A DNA stretch of 64,000 nt, taken from Hyalella azteca. Taxonomy: Eukaryota > Arthropoda > Malacostraca > Amphipoda > Hyalellidae. Position 1 is the first letter of the stretch. Every line of letters begins with the position of its first letter. The stretch is from assembly GCF_000764305.2 (NCBI RefSeq), contig NW_025931475.1, forward strand, positions 1 to 64,000, given 5' to 3'. The notes under the pieces are model-generated. The model worked only from the letters and a program-made list of their open reading frames with translations. It made no database searches and was not told the DNA's origin. The position numbers and the translations under genes were made by a program. Positions 12,201 through 24,200 of the stretch are shown here, piece by piece.

Positions 12201-15200
12201 GACGTTAATTATAATGAACATATTTTACAGATACTAAGACCCCTTGTACGCGTCATTGTTGCATTTCATGATCCTGCGCTCCATACTACATAGTAGTCTA
12301 GTTCTTCACATTTAGGTCCATGCCGCTGGACATTTCAAGCCTCACGCCTCATTCGAGTGCCGAATATTTTTCTATGCAAGAACTATATGATGATCGAGGC
12401 CTTCCACCTTGTCTGTTACTAATGTAATAAGACTTACGACGCGAGATAGCCTCATATGCTGGTGCGCTGGTAATCATTGTTTCCTTAAAGGAAGTGCTGG
12501 AACTGAATGCTTTTATTTTGTTTCTTTTTTCTTTGCCAAGAATTTCTATGCCCAGGCAACTGAAATTTTATAACTTAAAATTAAATTGAAACTCAATCTC
12601 CTGCTGCAAAACCTCTCGCCATTTAACACGTGTCTCGGAAACTTTTTGATTTTGATCGTTTTTTTTCGGTTAGCTTCAGGCGCCGTCTAAAATAATCCAG
12701 AAGAAGTAACTCCGCGCGTCCGCTCCTCAAAAGCCTCTTGCTCAACTCATATGAACTTTTCCGGCGCTGCTCACCGAAGTTTTTATCGAGTCTTGTAATA
12801 TCTTTCTTGTGACCTTGTGACCTTGTGATGAGTTTAGGACGTCGTAGTCCACGGTCACGCTGATGCGCCGCCTTCGTCGTCCTCCGTCTCCGAGTCGTCG
12901 TCGGATGTAACGTTGGACGTGTTCCGTCTATTTGCCCTCCTTTGGGCCAGCTGATGCAAGATGCTGTTGCTTGTCACTTGCTGAGGGTGGTTTCCCATTA
13001 CTGGACAATCCGGGATCTTTCTCAACCACTTGTCCAGTCGTCTCTTGAATCTTGCAAGGGAAAACTCCCCTCCTCAGCGCTTTTGGCAAGACATTAAAGA
13101 GCCTCGGTCCTACCACGGACAGTGATCCCTCACGAAGAGTCTGTACTCTGGCCGCGGCTCGGTTATTAAATGGGGGAATCCTGCACAGTCTCCCCCTTCT
13201 TTCATTGTAATATGTCATTATTTTGGAGGTCTCACTCTCTAAGTTGGGAGCCAGTCCGTTTATCATCTTCCAACTGTACAGTATGATATACCTTTCCCTT
13301 CTTCTCTCCAGTGAGTACAGTTCCAGGTGTTTCAGCCTTCCCCAGTAGTTCAGGTTCAGCTCCCTCATGATGTACAGTATGATATACCTTTCTCTTCTTC
13401 TCTCCAGTGAGTACAGTTCCAGGTGTTTCAGCCTTCCCCAGTAGTTCAGGTTCAGCTCCCTCATGCCGCTGATCCTGTACGTGAAGCTCCGCTGAACTGC
13501 CTCCAGTTTTCGCACCGCACCCGCCTTGAGTGGCTACCAAAGTTGGCAGCAATACTCAAGATTGGGGAGCACGAGGGCTCTGAAGAGTGTAATCATTGGT
13601 GCTGCTTCCCTCGTTCGAAATGTCCGCCATATCCACCCCATCCGTTGCCGGCTGCGCGCGACTATTTCCTCGATATGGGCATCGAACGTGGCTTCAGTAC
13701 TCATCAACACTCCGAGATCTCGAACTAGTTGCTTCTCCTCGATTTCTGTGCCATATCTGATGCCAAGTAGCGATGTGGCATCCCGATCTCTGTGCGGACT
13801 CTGTATCTCATTACTTCGAATTTGGTGCCATTGAACTGCATATTGTTCACTAGGGCCCAATCGTAGATTGACGATAGATCATCCTGTAATCTCTCGCAGT
13901 CTAGGTTATCTGTGATCTTCATCAGCAGTCTTGTATCGTCCGCTAATGATGATGTAGATGCGTGGGTGAGTTCCGAGTCTATGTCGGCAATGTGGGTGTT
14001 TTTTGCACTGCCTTCCGATGGAAATTATGAGATCATAAATAATTTTACTAATTTATGGAAATTTTTGAAGATCCTTTTGTATTCCATTCGAAGCTGCGAA
14101 ATTTGTTGTACTTTAATAATTTCAGTTGCAGATTTATGGTTCTCCAATAAATAAGACATTTGATCAGTTGAGAAAAGAACAAATACGAATTCTTGGGTTA
14201 TCGCCAAAAGATTAAAATAAATTCATGTTTTATCAGAATTTTCCTCTATTTATTGTTCAGAAGTACACAAAAAAAATGTCGACCAGTGCCTCTCATGTAC
14301 AAGAAATGCAATTAAATTTTTACTAGCATTGCTGTTTTCCTCGGCCTGTGGTCGCTGCGGACGGGCGGGATTAATAATTTGTAATAATTTTATTCGGCGA
14401 GATTCTGAGTTTTTTTTTGCTGGCCAAACTCTGGCTGTAAATCATTCAGTTATCCGAGTGACGGGTTAAACCCGGTTATGTTCAGCTATGAAAAAATCCG
14501 AGCAACCGCTGCATTCTTTCTTGCATGTAATCAGCGAACCATTGAATGCGTTCATCTTTCATTTTTAATTTCATTTTTCTCATTTGAATTTTAAATGTGA
14601 AATAAACAATTGAACTTGCACTATTTTTCAGCAGTTCATTTTTTTCATACCTCAACCTTGCATCTTTGCGCGGTATCATTGATATTCTATTTTGAAACGT
14701 TTAATCCATTTTTATAAATAACATATTATATGATATTAATAATAGCCAATTTCAGATTATTTGGGCTTAATTTAAGGCTTCACTATTTCTTGCTTATTTC
14801 TGATTTCTTGCTTATTTATATCACATTAAATCATACTCAATTTTTTTGATTAATCAATGAAATTACGTCTAGATAATAATGCAATGAAAACTATTCATCT
14901 CTGGACACAAGTTGCTACATATTTTTAATGCCGCGTTTGAAAAAATTGCGTCACTGCGCTTACACTTTCGCCTTAATTTTCGAAAGTGGCTCGTGATTAA
15001 TTAATTTCAATTTTGTTAGCCCATTATCCGCACTTCACAAATCATCCTTCTATTCCCCTCATTTTAATAATTTATTACTAATATGATCAGTCTAAGAAAT
15101 ATGCCAAATATTGGCTAGCGAAAAAGACCCCTGATCACTTGCTTATCTCCTCCAAAATAACGACGGTGTTGTGGAGGCCACAGCAGCAGAGCTCTGTCCT

Positions 15201-18200
15201 AACTTTATTGCAAGCGGTGCGTGAGAATTCGGTTCCTTTAAGGTGGCTGCAACTTGGGTTTTTATGACATTTGCTTTGACAAAGCTTTGTTTTTTTCACG
15301 CAGCGTCTCGTGCAAACAGCAAAGCTTTCCTAACATATAGCGCCTCGCAGGCTCGCACTAACGAAATGCCAGTTAACATTTGCGACCATAAAATTGTGTT
15401 GTCCCGTAAAGTCTAAACTTACAATTTGTTCCAAAAAAGTCTGCAGATGGGAGTACAAGTGACCATTTTTGACATTTCTTTCCTACACTTGATCCCAAAC
15501 AAAACATGTTAGGATTCCCAGTAATTTTTGACTGACTACAATTAAATCACATTCATTTTTTAAGATTAATTTTAACTATACATTCGATCGTCCGATAAAC
15601 ACTAAGTTAGCCTACAATGTGATTTAATTATTGTAAGACGTCGCTAAGGAATAGAAAATAATTACGTTGCTGTTTGTTCAGGTACTTGCACCGTTACCGT
15701 AAACATCGACGACGTCAACGACGTTCCTCCTTCCTTCGTGCGATCGCACGTCGATGTCTTGGTCCCCGAACATCGTCAAGCATCTTTCCAGCGTTCTTCG
15801 TCCCATGGAACATCGTCATCCAACGGAGCATCGTCATCCAACGGAGCATCGTCATCCAACAAAGCATCGCCATCCAACGGAGCATCGTCATCCAACGAAG
15901 CATCGTCATCGTCCGGCGTTTCGTCATCCGACGGAGTTACCTCGTCTAAGGAAGTCACGTTGCCCAAAGAAGCCTTATCATCCATCGCAGTGTTGTCTTC
16001 CAACAGAGAATTTCCCTCCCGCGGCCTTCCATCGTCCAAATCTCGCAGCAACGTCTCTGAAAATTTTATCTCGACTCTCGTGGTGACGGATCCTGATACA
16101 AGCAACGTGTTTGCATACCGGGTAATTGATAGTTTTCGTCATAGGCAGTACGGTGAGCCTTTTTAGTTCAGACATTTATTTAAAAGCATTAGGCCAGCGA
16201 AGGAGGTATTGTAGAGTACCTACCAACGTACGACAAAGTATCTGACTCGCCCTTGGATTATTTTTATTTTTTGCTTATCATCAAATTAAGTGCCTAATTT
16301 ACTTTATGTTCAGAAAAATCGGGGCATATAGGGACATTAATTTTTCAGCGATAAAACAAGAAATTTATACGTCACTTGAAGCATAAAGTCATAAGTTCGT
16401 AATAGTTGATAATTAGCATGCTTAACAGCATGGCAATCTATGAATTCCAGCTATTGATTTTTTTCAGTTGAGGTTCTTGATTCATGTTGACGAAAGTAGT
16501 CTCTTGTTGAGGCTTTTTTCACCCCTACTCACATCATGCACCCGAAAGGTGGTGCCAGGGAGCGGTCACGGCTGGCAGCTGGTGGAAGTGGCAGCAAGCA
16601 CAGCTGGTGCTGACCTGTTCTCTAGAGTGCCGCTGGATTTTGAGAACCCACAGCACAGAGCGGGACTCAACTTTAGAGTGCAGGTCACCGATCAGGTGCG
16701 TCGTCATGTGTCTGGTGGTCCCTCGTTGTGGCGAGTGATCATTTTGCTGAAATGATTAGATGCGGTATGTTTGCTACTAATTTGCGTGTGTTAATTCTCT
16801 TGTGTAACAAAGTTCATTATTGTATGGAATTACTCTTGGGACTCCTGATATATCCTTCACTCCTATCTGCCAGGGGAACCTCAAGCGCTGTTCACAGAAG
16901 GAAAGAGCAAAATCCGGGATGAAGGTTCTGGACGTATAACCAAAAACAATATTAACATTTGCGAGATTATGCCGTGTATCATGTAACTATATTACATGGT
17001 GATTGGAAGCAAGGATTTTGACGCAATTATTTGACTGAATACTTCAATGATTCTGAAGGTTTCATTGATTCAACCTCATATATTCATCCTCTGAAAGAGA
17101 TGCCTTCGTTAAACCTCGAACTTCTTAATACACCCTGATAATATGAAGATAGAATATATTTTATTACGATAGAATACCGTAGGAGATAAGAAAGGATGGG
17201 TAATGGGTTTGCATGATAAAATAGTAAATTTGCATTTCTAATAGAGGTAATTAAAGGTCCGATCCACTGATGTTATACTGAGCAACCCTCATATAATTTC
17301 GAACTGTACTCCTTCACTTGATCGTCGTTTTGGTTCCGATCACTATCATCCATTGACGCTACCTAGCCTCGTTTATTATTATTCGTCTCCAGGGATACGT
17401 TAACCGTCTCCAATGCTACTCATATCTAAAGACGCTGTAACGGAAATTCAGTGGCCTTTATATACAAAGGGTTAAATTACTGTAGGCTTGTATGTGACAC
17501 TCGTGACTATAGGGCGTGACTCACTCTAACCGTAATTCTCTCTCTCTCTGACATCCGTGAATCTATATCTCTGACACCCATGACTTTCTTCCTCCCTCTA
17601 TCTGGCGCCCGTGACTCTATAAGGCGTGACTCTCTCTTCCACCCGTAATTCTCTCTCTCTCTCTGACACCCGTGACTTTCTTCCTCCCTCTCTCTGGCAC
17701 CCGTGACTCTAAGGCGTGACTCTCTCTTACACCCGTAATTCTCTCTCTCTCTGACACCCGTGACTCTATCTCTCTGGCACCCGTGACTATCTCTCTGGCA
17801 CCCGTGACTCTATCTCTCTGGCACCCGTGACTCTCTCTCTCTCTGGCACCCGTGACTGTAGGGCGACATGCCGTGGAGCTCGCACCCCCGCGTGTCGGAA
17901 TGCTCTGTCACGGTCACCGTCCAGGCTGACACCCGTGACTCTCTCTCTCTCTGGCACCCGTGACTGTAGGGCGACATGCCGTGGAGCTCGCACCCCCGCG
18001 TGTCGGAATGCTCTGTCACGGTAACCGTCCAGGACCTGAACGACAACCGTCCAGCGTTCAGCACCGTGTCAGTTGAGCAGAGCGTGGCGCTGCCTGAGGA
18101 CCTGCCGTTGCTCTCCTTCGTCGCCTCCTTCAGCGCGTCTGACCTCGACACCGTCAGTAGCGCTAACATCATCATCAACTACCATCCTTTGTTATGGAGA

Positions 18201-21200
18201 TATCCTGCTGTTTATCATGCGGCTATACTTCTGTCCATTCAGTAATTCAGTAGCACTAACATCATCATGAACTACCATCCTTTGTTATGGAGATATTCTG
18301 CTGTTTATCATGAGGCTATACTTCTGTCCATTCAGTAATTCAGTAGCGCTAACATCATCATGAACTACCATCCTTTGTTATGGAGATATTCTGCTGTTTA
18401 TCATGAGGCTATACTTCTGTCCATTCAGTAATTCATTTCATTCTGTTATCAATTATGCCTGGTTTGTCCCTTCACTAAGCTGCCGTGTTGTAGCTTAGTA
18501 AACTTCTCTATTTATGATATAAATTGACGTGCTAGTTTGGTCAGGGGGCGAGCGGGCTGGTGACGTACGGCATATCCGCGGAGAGCGACCCAGGGGGCGT
18601 GTTTAGGGTGAGCGACGGAGGGAGCGTCACCCTGAACAGGGGACTGGACAGGGAGAGCCGCCCCCTACACGACCCAGGGGGCGTGTTTAGGGTGAGCGAC
18701 GAAGGGAGCGTCACCCTGAACAGGGGACTGGACAGGGAGAGCCGCCCCCTACACCTGCTCAGGGTGCTTGCCTGGGACAGCGGCAGCCCTCCACTCACGG
18801 CCACCGCCACCCTCACGGTAACGATGGTTCGCTGGTCACGGTAACGATGGTTCGCTGGTCACGGTAACGATGGTTCGCTGGTCACGGTAACGATGGTTCG
18901 CTGGTCACGGTAACGATGGTTCGCTGGTCACGGTAACGATGGTTTGTTGATGGTCACGGTAACGATGGTTCGCTGGTCACGGTAACGATGGTTCGCTGGT
19001 CACGGTAACGGTAATTACTGTACATACTGTACTTTCCTGTACTAAAGGGTGATGTCTTTTTCTAATTGAAGGATTCCATCTAACTAAATGTTCACGTTAA
19101 ATCCTGTCTTGAAAATCTTTGGCAACTTCTAATTGAAAGTTCACTGTATTTTTTGGCCAAAGGTTATCAATACATTTTAGTTAGAGGTTCATGGTCCTTT
19201 TTGCAGATCAAGGAGACAGGTTTGACAGCTTTAAGTAGTCGAACTAAAAATTTATCACATCCAATTCACATACGTAGAACTATAGTCAACTCTGAACCTC
19301 TATTCTACTGTAATCCTCTTCAACTTGAAATTCACACCTAACCGCACCTCATATTAGTTCAAATTATACCTTGAATCGTGGCTGATTCCTAACTTAATTT
19401 CTTTTCTCTAATCGTATTTTATTCCTTATCATTTATCCCTACTCGCATCTAAAACTATTTCAAATCGTACCTTAAATTATAACTTAAATTCATGTGACTG
19501 CATATAAACGCGCGGCGTTCCGGTGCCTCAGGTGAACGTCGACGACGTGAACGACAACCCTCCCTTCCTGCTGGGGGGGTCCAGAGTGCAGCTCCCCCCC
19601 ATGGCAGGGAGCAGCGATGGTGGAGGGCTGGGGTTGCCTGCAGGGACAAGGGTTCCCTTCACCTTAACCCTAGACGACCCTGACGACTGGTCTCAGGGTC
19701 ATGGCCCGCCCTTTCATCTCGACACTCATCTCACGGCTGATGCTGGGTACAGGGTTAGCTTCTACCCTGGTGAGTAAAGTCAACCAGGTTTTGATGAATC
19801 ATTTTATCAGCATTTGTGATAACCAAGTTCACAGAACATAACTGAATTGTTCTATTGTAGCGAGACTTTGTTATTATTGTTATGTTGTTATTATTGTTAT
19901 GTTAATGTTTTGAAAAAAACGCTGAGCGCGTAAAACGCTGAGCTTTCCAGTTTAACCAGCCGCCGCACTGCTCCAAGCGACTGGAAATAAAGATAAAGAA
20001 CAGCGAACTAACCATGGTAGCCAGATTCCGAGCTTTCTATAATTGTATCGAAATTCATTGAGCTTAAGCCTGCTAGTCGAATTATTCACGTTTACTTCCA
20101 TATGAATTTTTAATATAAAATTGAATATTCGATTTTGAATATTCAATTGAATAATACGGTATTCGAATTGATTGAAATTTGATTCATTAGTACGAGTATA
20201 ACTTCCAGCCTTAATTACTCCTTGCCTCGTTTCAGTCATTCACGTAGCGTAGGGCCCACTAACAGATACCCTGAAATGTTAATGTAGCTCATTACCAGCT
20301 TCACTATTACAATTACTTCGTGTCGAGTGCTACTGAAGAAACACCATTGATTAGGACGAGCGTCTGCTGGTGGAGGAGTTGTGGTGGCAGCTGAACTGCT
20401 GACACTGAGGCCACTCAGTGCAGCTGTGTCAGTGCCACTGACATTGTCAGACGCTGGTTCACCGCCTATGCGACGGCAGATGACGCTGACTCTTGTGCCT
20501 CACTCATCTGAGTCAGCTCATCGAGACGTCAGCCTCGTTAAGATTGCCACCGTCGTGTCAGCTGACGTGAGTATATCTCATGCCTGGCGTTATAGTTACT
20601 GATAATTTGCGTTTATATTGCTGACGAGGAACACTAATAGTCATGGCTGTCATGGGAGTAGCTCACAGTTATGAATGTAGATTACAGTTATGAGTGCAGC
20701 TGACAGTTGGGAGTACATCTGGTAGTTATGAATGCCGCTGACATAAATGAGTACAGCTGAAAATGTGAAGTACATATACATTATTATCTAATTACGATTC
20801 TCTAAACAATTATCAGAGAGTTGAAGCAGATCTTTTGAGATTTCATTACTCATGTTATTGTAATATTTTAATTGTTTATTACTTATTTGTTGTATGAATG
20901 TGGAATTCAATATTTAAGAACATTCTGTAGGCGGCCCCTCCAGCTCCCCTCGGGCGTCTCCCTCGCCTGCCCTTCCCTGGCGACGCAACGCAACGCCACG
21001 GAACCGACACTGAAACGGATAATGTATCCTCACTATTCAGGGATAAATTCAGGTTCAACTTCGATGAACCTGACCCTGTTACTGGGAAATCCTTGGGTAA
21101 TTCTAGCCGTGGATTAGATAAATTCAGCGCTCGAATTACATGGCAGGGAGCTAATTCAGGAATTCGCCTGGATAGCGACTCAGGATTGTTGCTGCTGGAT

Positions 21201-24200
21201 CCTGCAGCTGAGCTGGGACGGTGGGTGTATTTATGAATATTATTAATCCAGATTAATTGATGAATGAAAATTTCTGTTTATTCCAATTACCTATTTTCCA
21301 CAGTATCGTGTAATTTGGCGTTTATAGAAAAACAGCGAGCACTATTTTTTTATGTAGCCTGAAATGAATTCTTTGATGTGTGATGAGAACTTTACTGCCC
21401 CATTCATACTCAAAAATGTGTCCTGTCAATATGCTGATCAGAATTTCACACGGCAATAACTTCTCAATCCAACACTTCAACAAAGTTTCCGTTGCTATGC
21501 GCCTCCGCTTGCCCCGCTTTGTGCTCGAGTTCTTATTTGCAACTGTTAAGATTGCAGTCTATCCCGAGAGCCAAGGCGCAGTTGTACTTTAACAGATTAT
21601 TTTATTTCGTGGAGATCACATCTTCGACTTGTGTCCACTTGCAGACATGAAGCGAAGCTGCTTCTCTCGTCAGCGTCGGGCGAAGCGCACGAGCTGACTG
21701 TTTACGCTGACGTCAGCAGCGTCGGAGTTGCTGACGCGCTGAAATCTACACCAATCGATCTCGCCATCTTGCCTCACGAGCTCCTGACGAATGCTGACGC
21801 TGAAGTGAGTGATGACTTTGATGTAGTCTACGATGAGAATTTTGTCATTGACCCTTTTAAATTTTACAATTATTGCCCGGGTAACACCATTGTGAACATT
21901 CCAGGAACCAAACTCAGAATCTCCTCTGGACCGACTCCTGAGGCTGCTGAATCAGCATCTTGCAGACTACTCAGAATTATCAAGGGCAGACTCCGCAAAG
22001 TCGCACGATATGTCAGCCCTTCGGCCACACGTCATGGTTGTGGCTGTAGAAACCATACGTCGCAACCATGACAGCCACACCAGAGTGTGGCTCCTTCAAC
22101 AGCCACCTAAAAGGCACCTCAGATTTGCCATGGAGCCTCTAATATTCCAGCATCAACATGAGGTGAACTAAAATAATAGTCTCAAAATAGTGAATAACTT
22201 GCTTTTATTTATGCGAAATTTACTGCCCCTACTCTCGTAAGTACGGTCGTGGCACGGCAGATCGAGGCCGAAGTCGGAGCGGCTGTGTTGGACGCGGGCG
22301 TTTCGGCGCTGGGCGACTGCGCGTCTCGACGAGTTGCGTGCCGCTGTTGCTGCCGCGACCGCGCGGCGCTGGACCAGCGCTGGCACCTCGCGGATGCCGG
22401 CGCTCGCAGCCACGCCGGGCCTTCCCTACGTATAGAATCTTTGTGCAGGTGAAAGAATGCACCTGAGCGTTTGTCCCCAAACAATTGAAATAATTATGTT
22501 TTTAGTGTCGAAATTGCTTTATTTTATCGCATTTATTTTAAAGTCGCAACATATTTCTCGCCGTTTTGTTAAGAAAAAAACAACAAACGTTGTCATGTTT
22601 ACTCGCGTTTGTGCACATCAAAAACGAAGCTTACTCTTCGTTATTGGGACTAACAAACAATTTCGGAGCTCATAGTTAAATACTAGTACCAAATTAAGAC
22701 CAGTATATTAAGATCAACCTATTTAGAAAAACCCTATTGCATAATTCACACTAATAGTTTAGGAACAATTCTAACAACGTCATATGTCTCATTTTTCAAA
22801 CCAGACTGAAATCTTTCGGACTTTTAATATCATCAGGAATTCTAACCTATTTTTAAATCAATGACCTTTATTGGTCGTTATACCTAATATTCAAAACACA
22901 TAATTTTACGAAATACGAAAAGATCAGCTAAGAAGTTCACAAATAATTATATAACGCACACGAATTTTACAAGAATGAGCATCATCTAAGTTGTATATAT
23001 ATAAACCCACGATAATGCTCACTTCCTCTCAAGCACCACACGCTGTTCAGGTGTCCAGTGCAGGGCGGCGCCGAAGAGGAGCGCGGGCAGCTGGCTAGCC
23101 TAACTTCGGCGCACGCGGTCGCCGCCGGGCGACAGCCGACATGCAGCCGGGGCGCCTGCCGCAACGGCGGCAAGTGCCTGCCTCACGCCGCGTCTGGGCC
23201 CAGGTGAGGCGTTGCGCCGCCGTGTCATGAGCGGCTGACCGGTGCCTCATTTGCCTGCCTGCCGAGAAGAAGGCTGCTCAGTTCTTGATTTTCAATGACT
23301 CACCGTTGGTGGTCTCTTTCAAATTGACCAAAATTTACGAATGATCGTGGCTCCTTACATCAGATTAATGTCGGTGAAATTTAAAAGATTTTGAATATAT
23401 ACGAATCTACCAGAATTATTTTTCAAATAAAAAAAATTCAAAATATATGAATCTTCCAGAATTATTTCCAAAATAAGCCAAAATTTTCCTCAAAATGCCA
23501 TCATTTCGTGCAGATGCTCGTGTCCGGGCCACACAGTGGGCCCACACTGCAAACTTCTCACCCGACATTTCAGGCCATACAGTCCCGCTTCTCGATACGA
23601 ATATTCTCCTGTACCCTCATTCGTGGTTTTGCCCTCCCTCCCCACTTGTTCACAACTGCACATCACCATCTTCGTGCTGACTCAGCACAAAACTGGCAAC
23701 ATTCTCGGCTCCCAGTCACGGGTCGATCAAAATTCTCGACACTTTCACCTGCTCCTCGATGATGGAAGACCCAAGTTCGCCATCAAAAGTAGCGGACCAA
23801 AAGCTTCGAAAAGTTTGACTCTGCAGAAAATTATCTCTGACAATGTTTGGCATCGACTCGACGTTTTTTGGATTAATGAGGTAAATGCATAGTTTGATCA
23901 ATTTTACGCGATTTAATGAGAAACACGGAATTTTCTACTGTGGATGGCCCATATTGAATAATTAATATTAGCTGCACTTCCTGGCATTTAAATAACTCTT
24001 ATCTGACATCTATGAGTAAACGAAATAATCGTCAAATTGGCCATAGAGTTTCTCAAGTGTCGTAATGTTCTGCATAGTTGGTCACCGTTGTATAATTTCC
24101 TTTTTATCTTTGTCGAACTTCATAAGAATTCCAGTATTCATTATTTCCGTAGTATTTCTGTTTCAACTGACGTTGCAGACGGTGACCGTGATGCTGGATC

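Noticed and set aside
17810..18178. Antisense frame opposite the duplicated exon start
   Set aside because: It follows from the 108-bp repeat and microsatellite; the sense strand carries the cadherin linker.
22209..22484. Antisense open frames opposite the GC-rich exon at 22,261-22,448 (also 40,914-41,164 in the right arm)
   Set aside because: They are shadows of the sense exon, whose splice phase fits its neighbours; no independent domain was seen.
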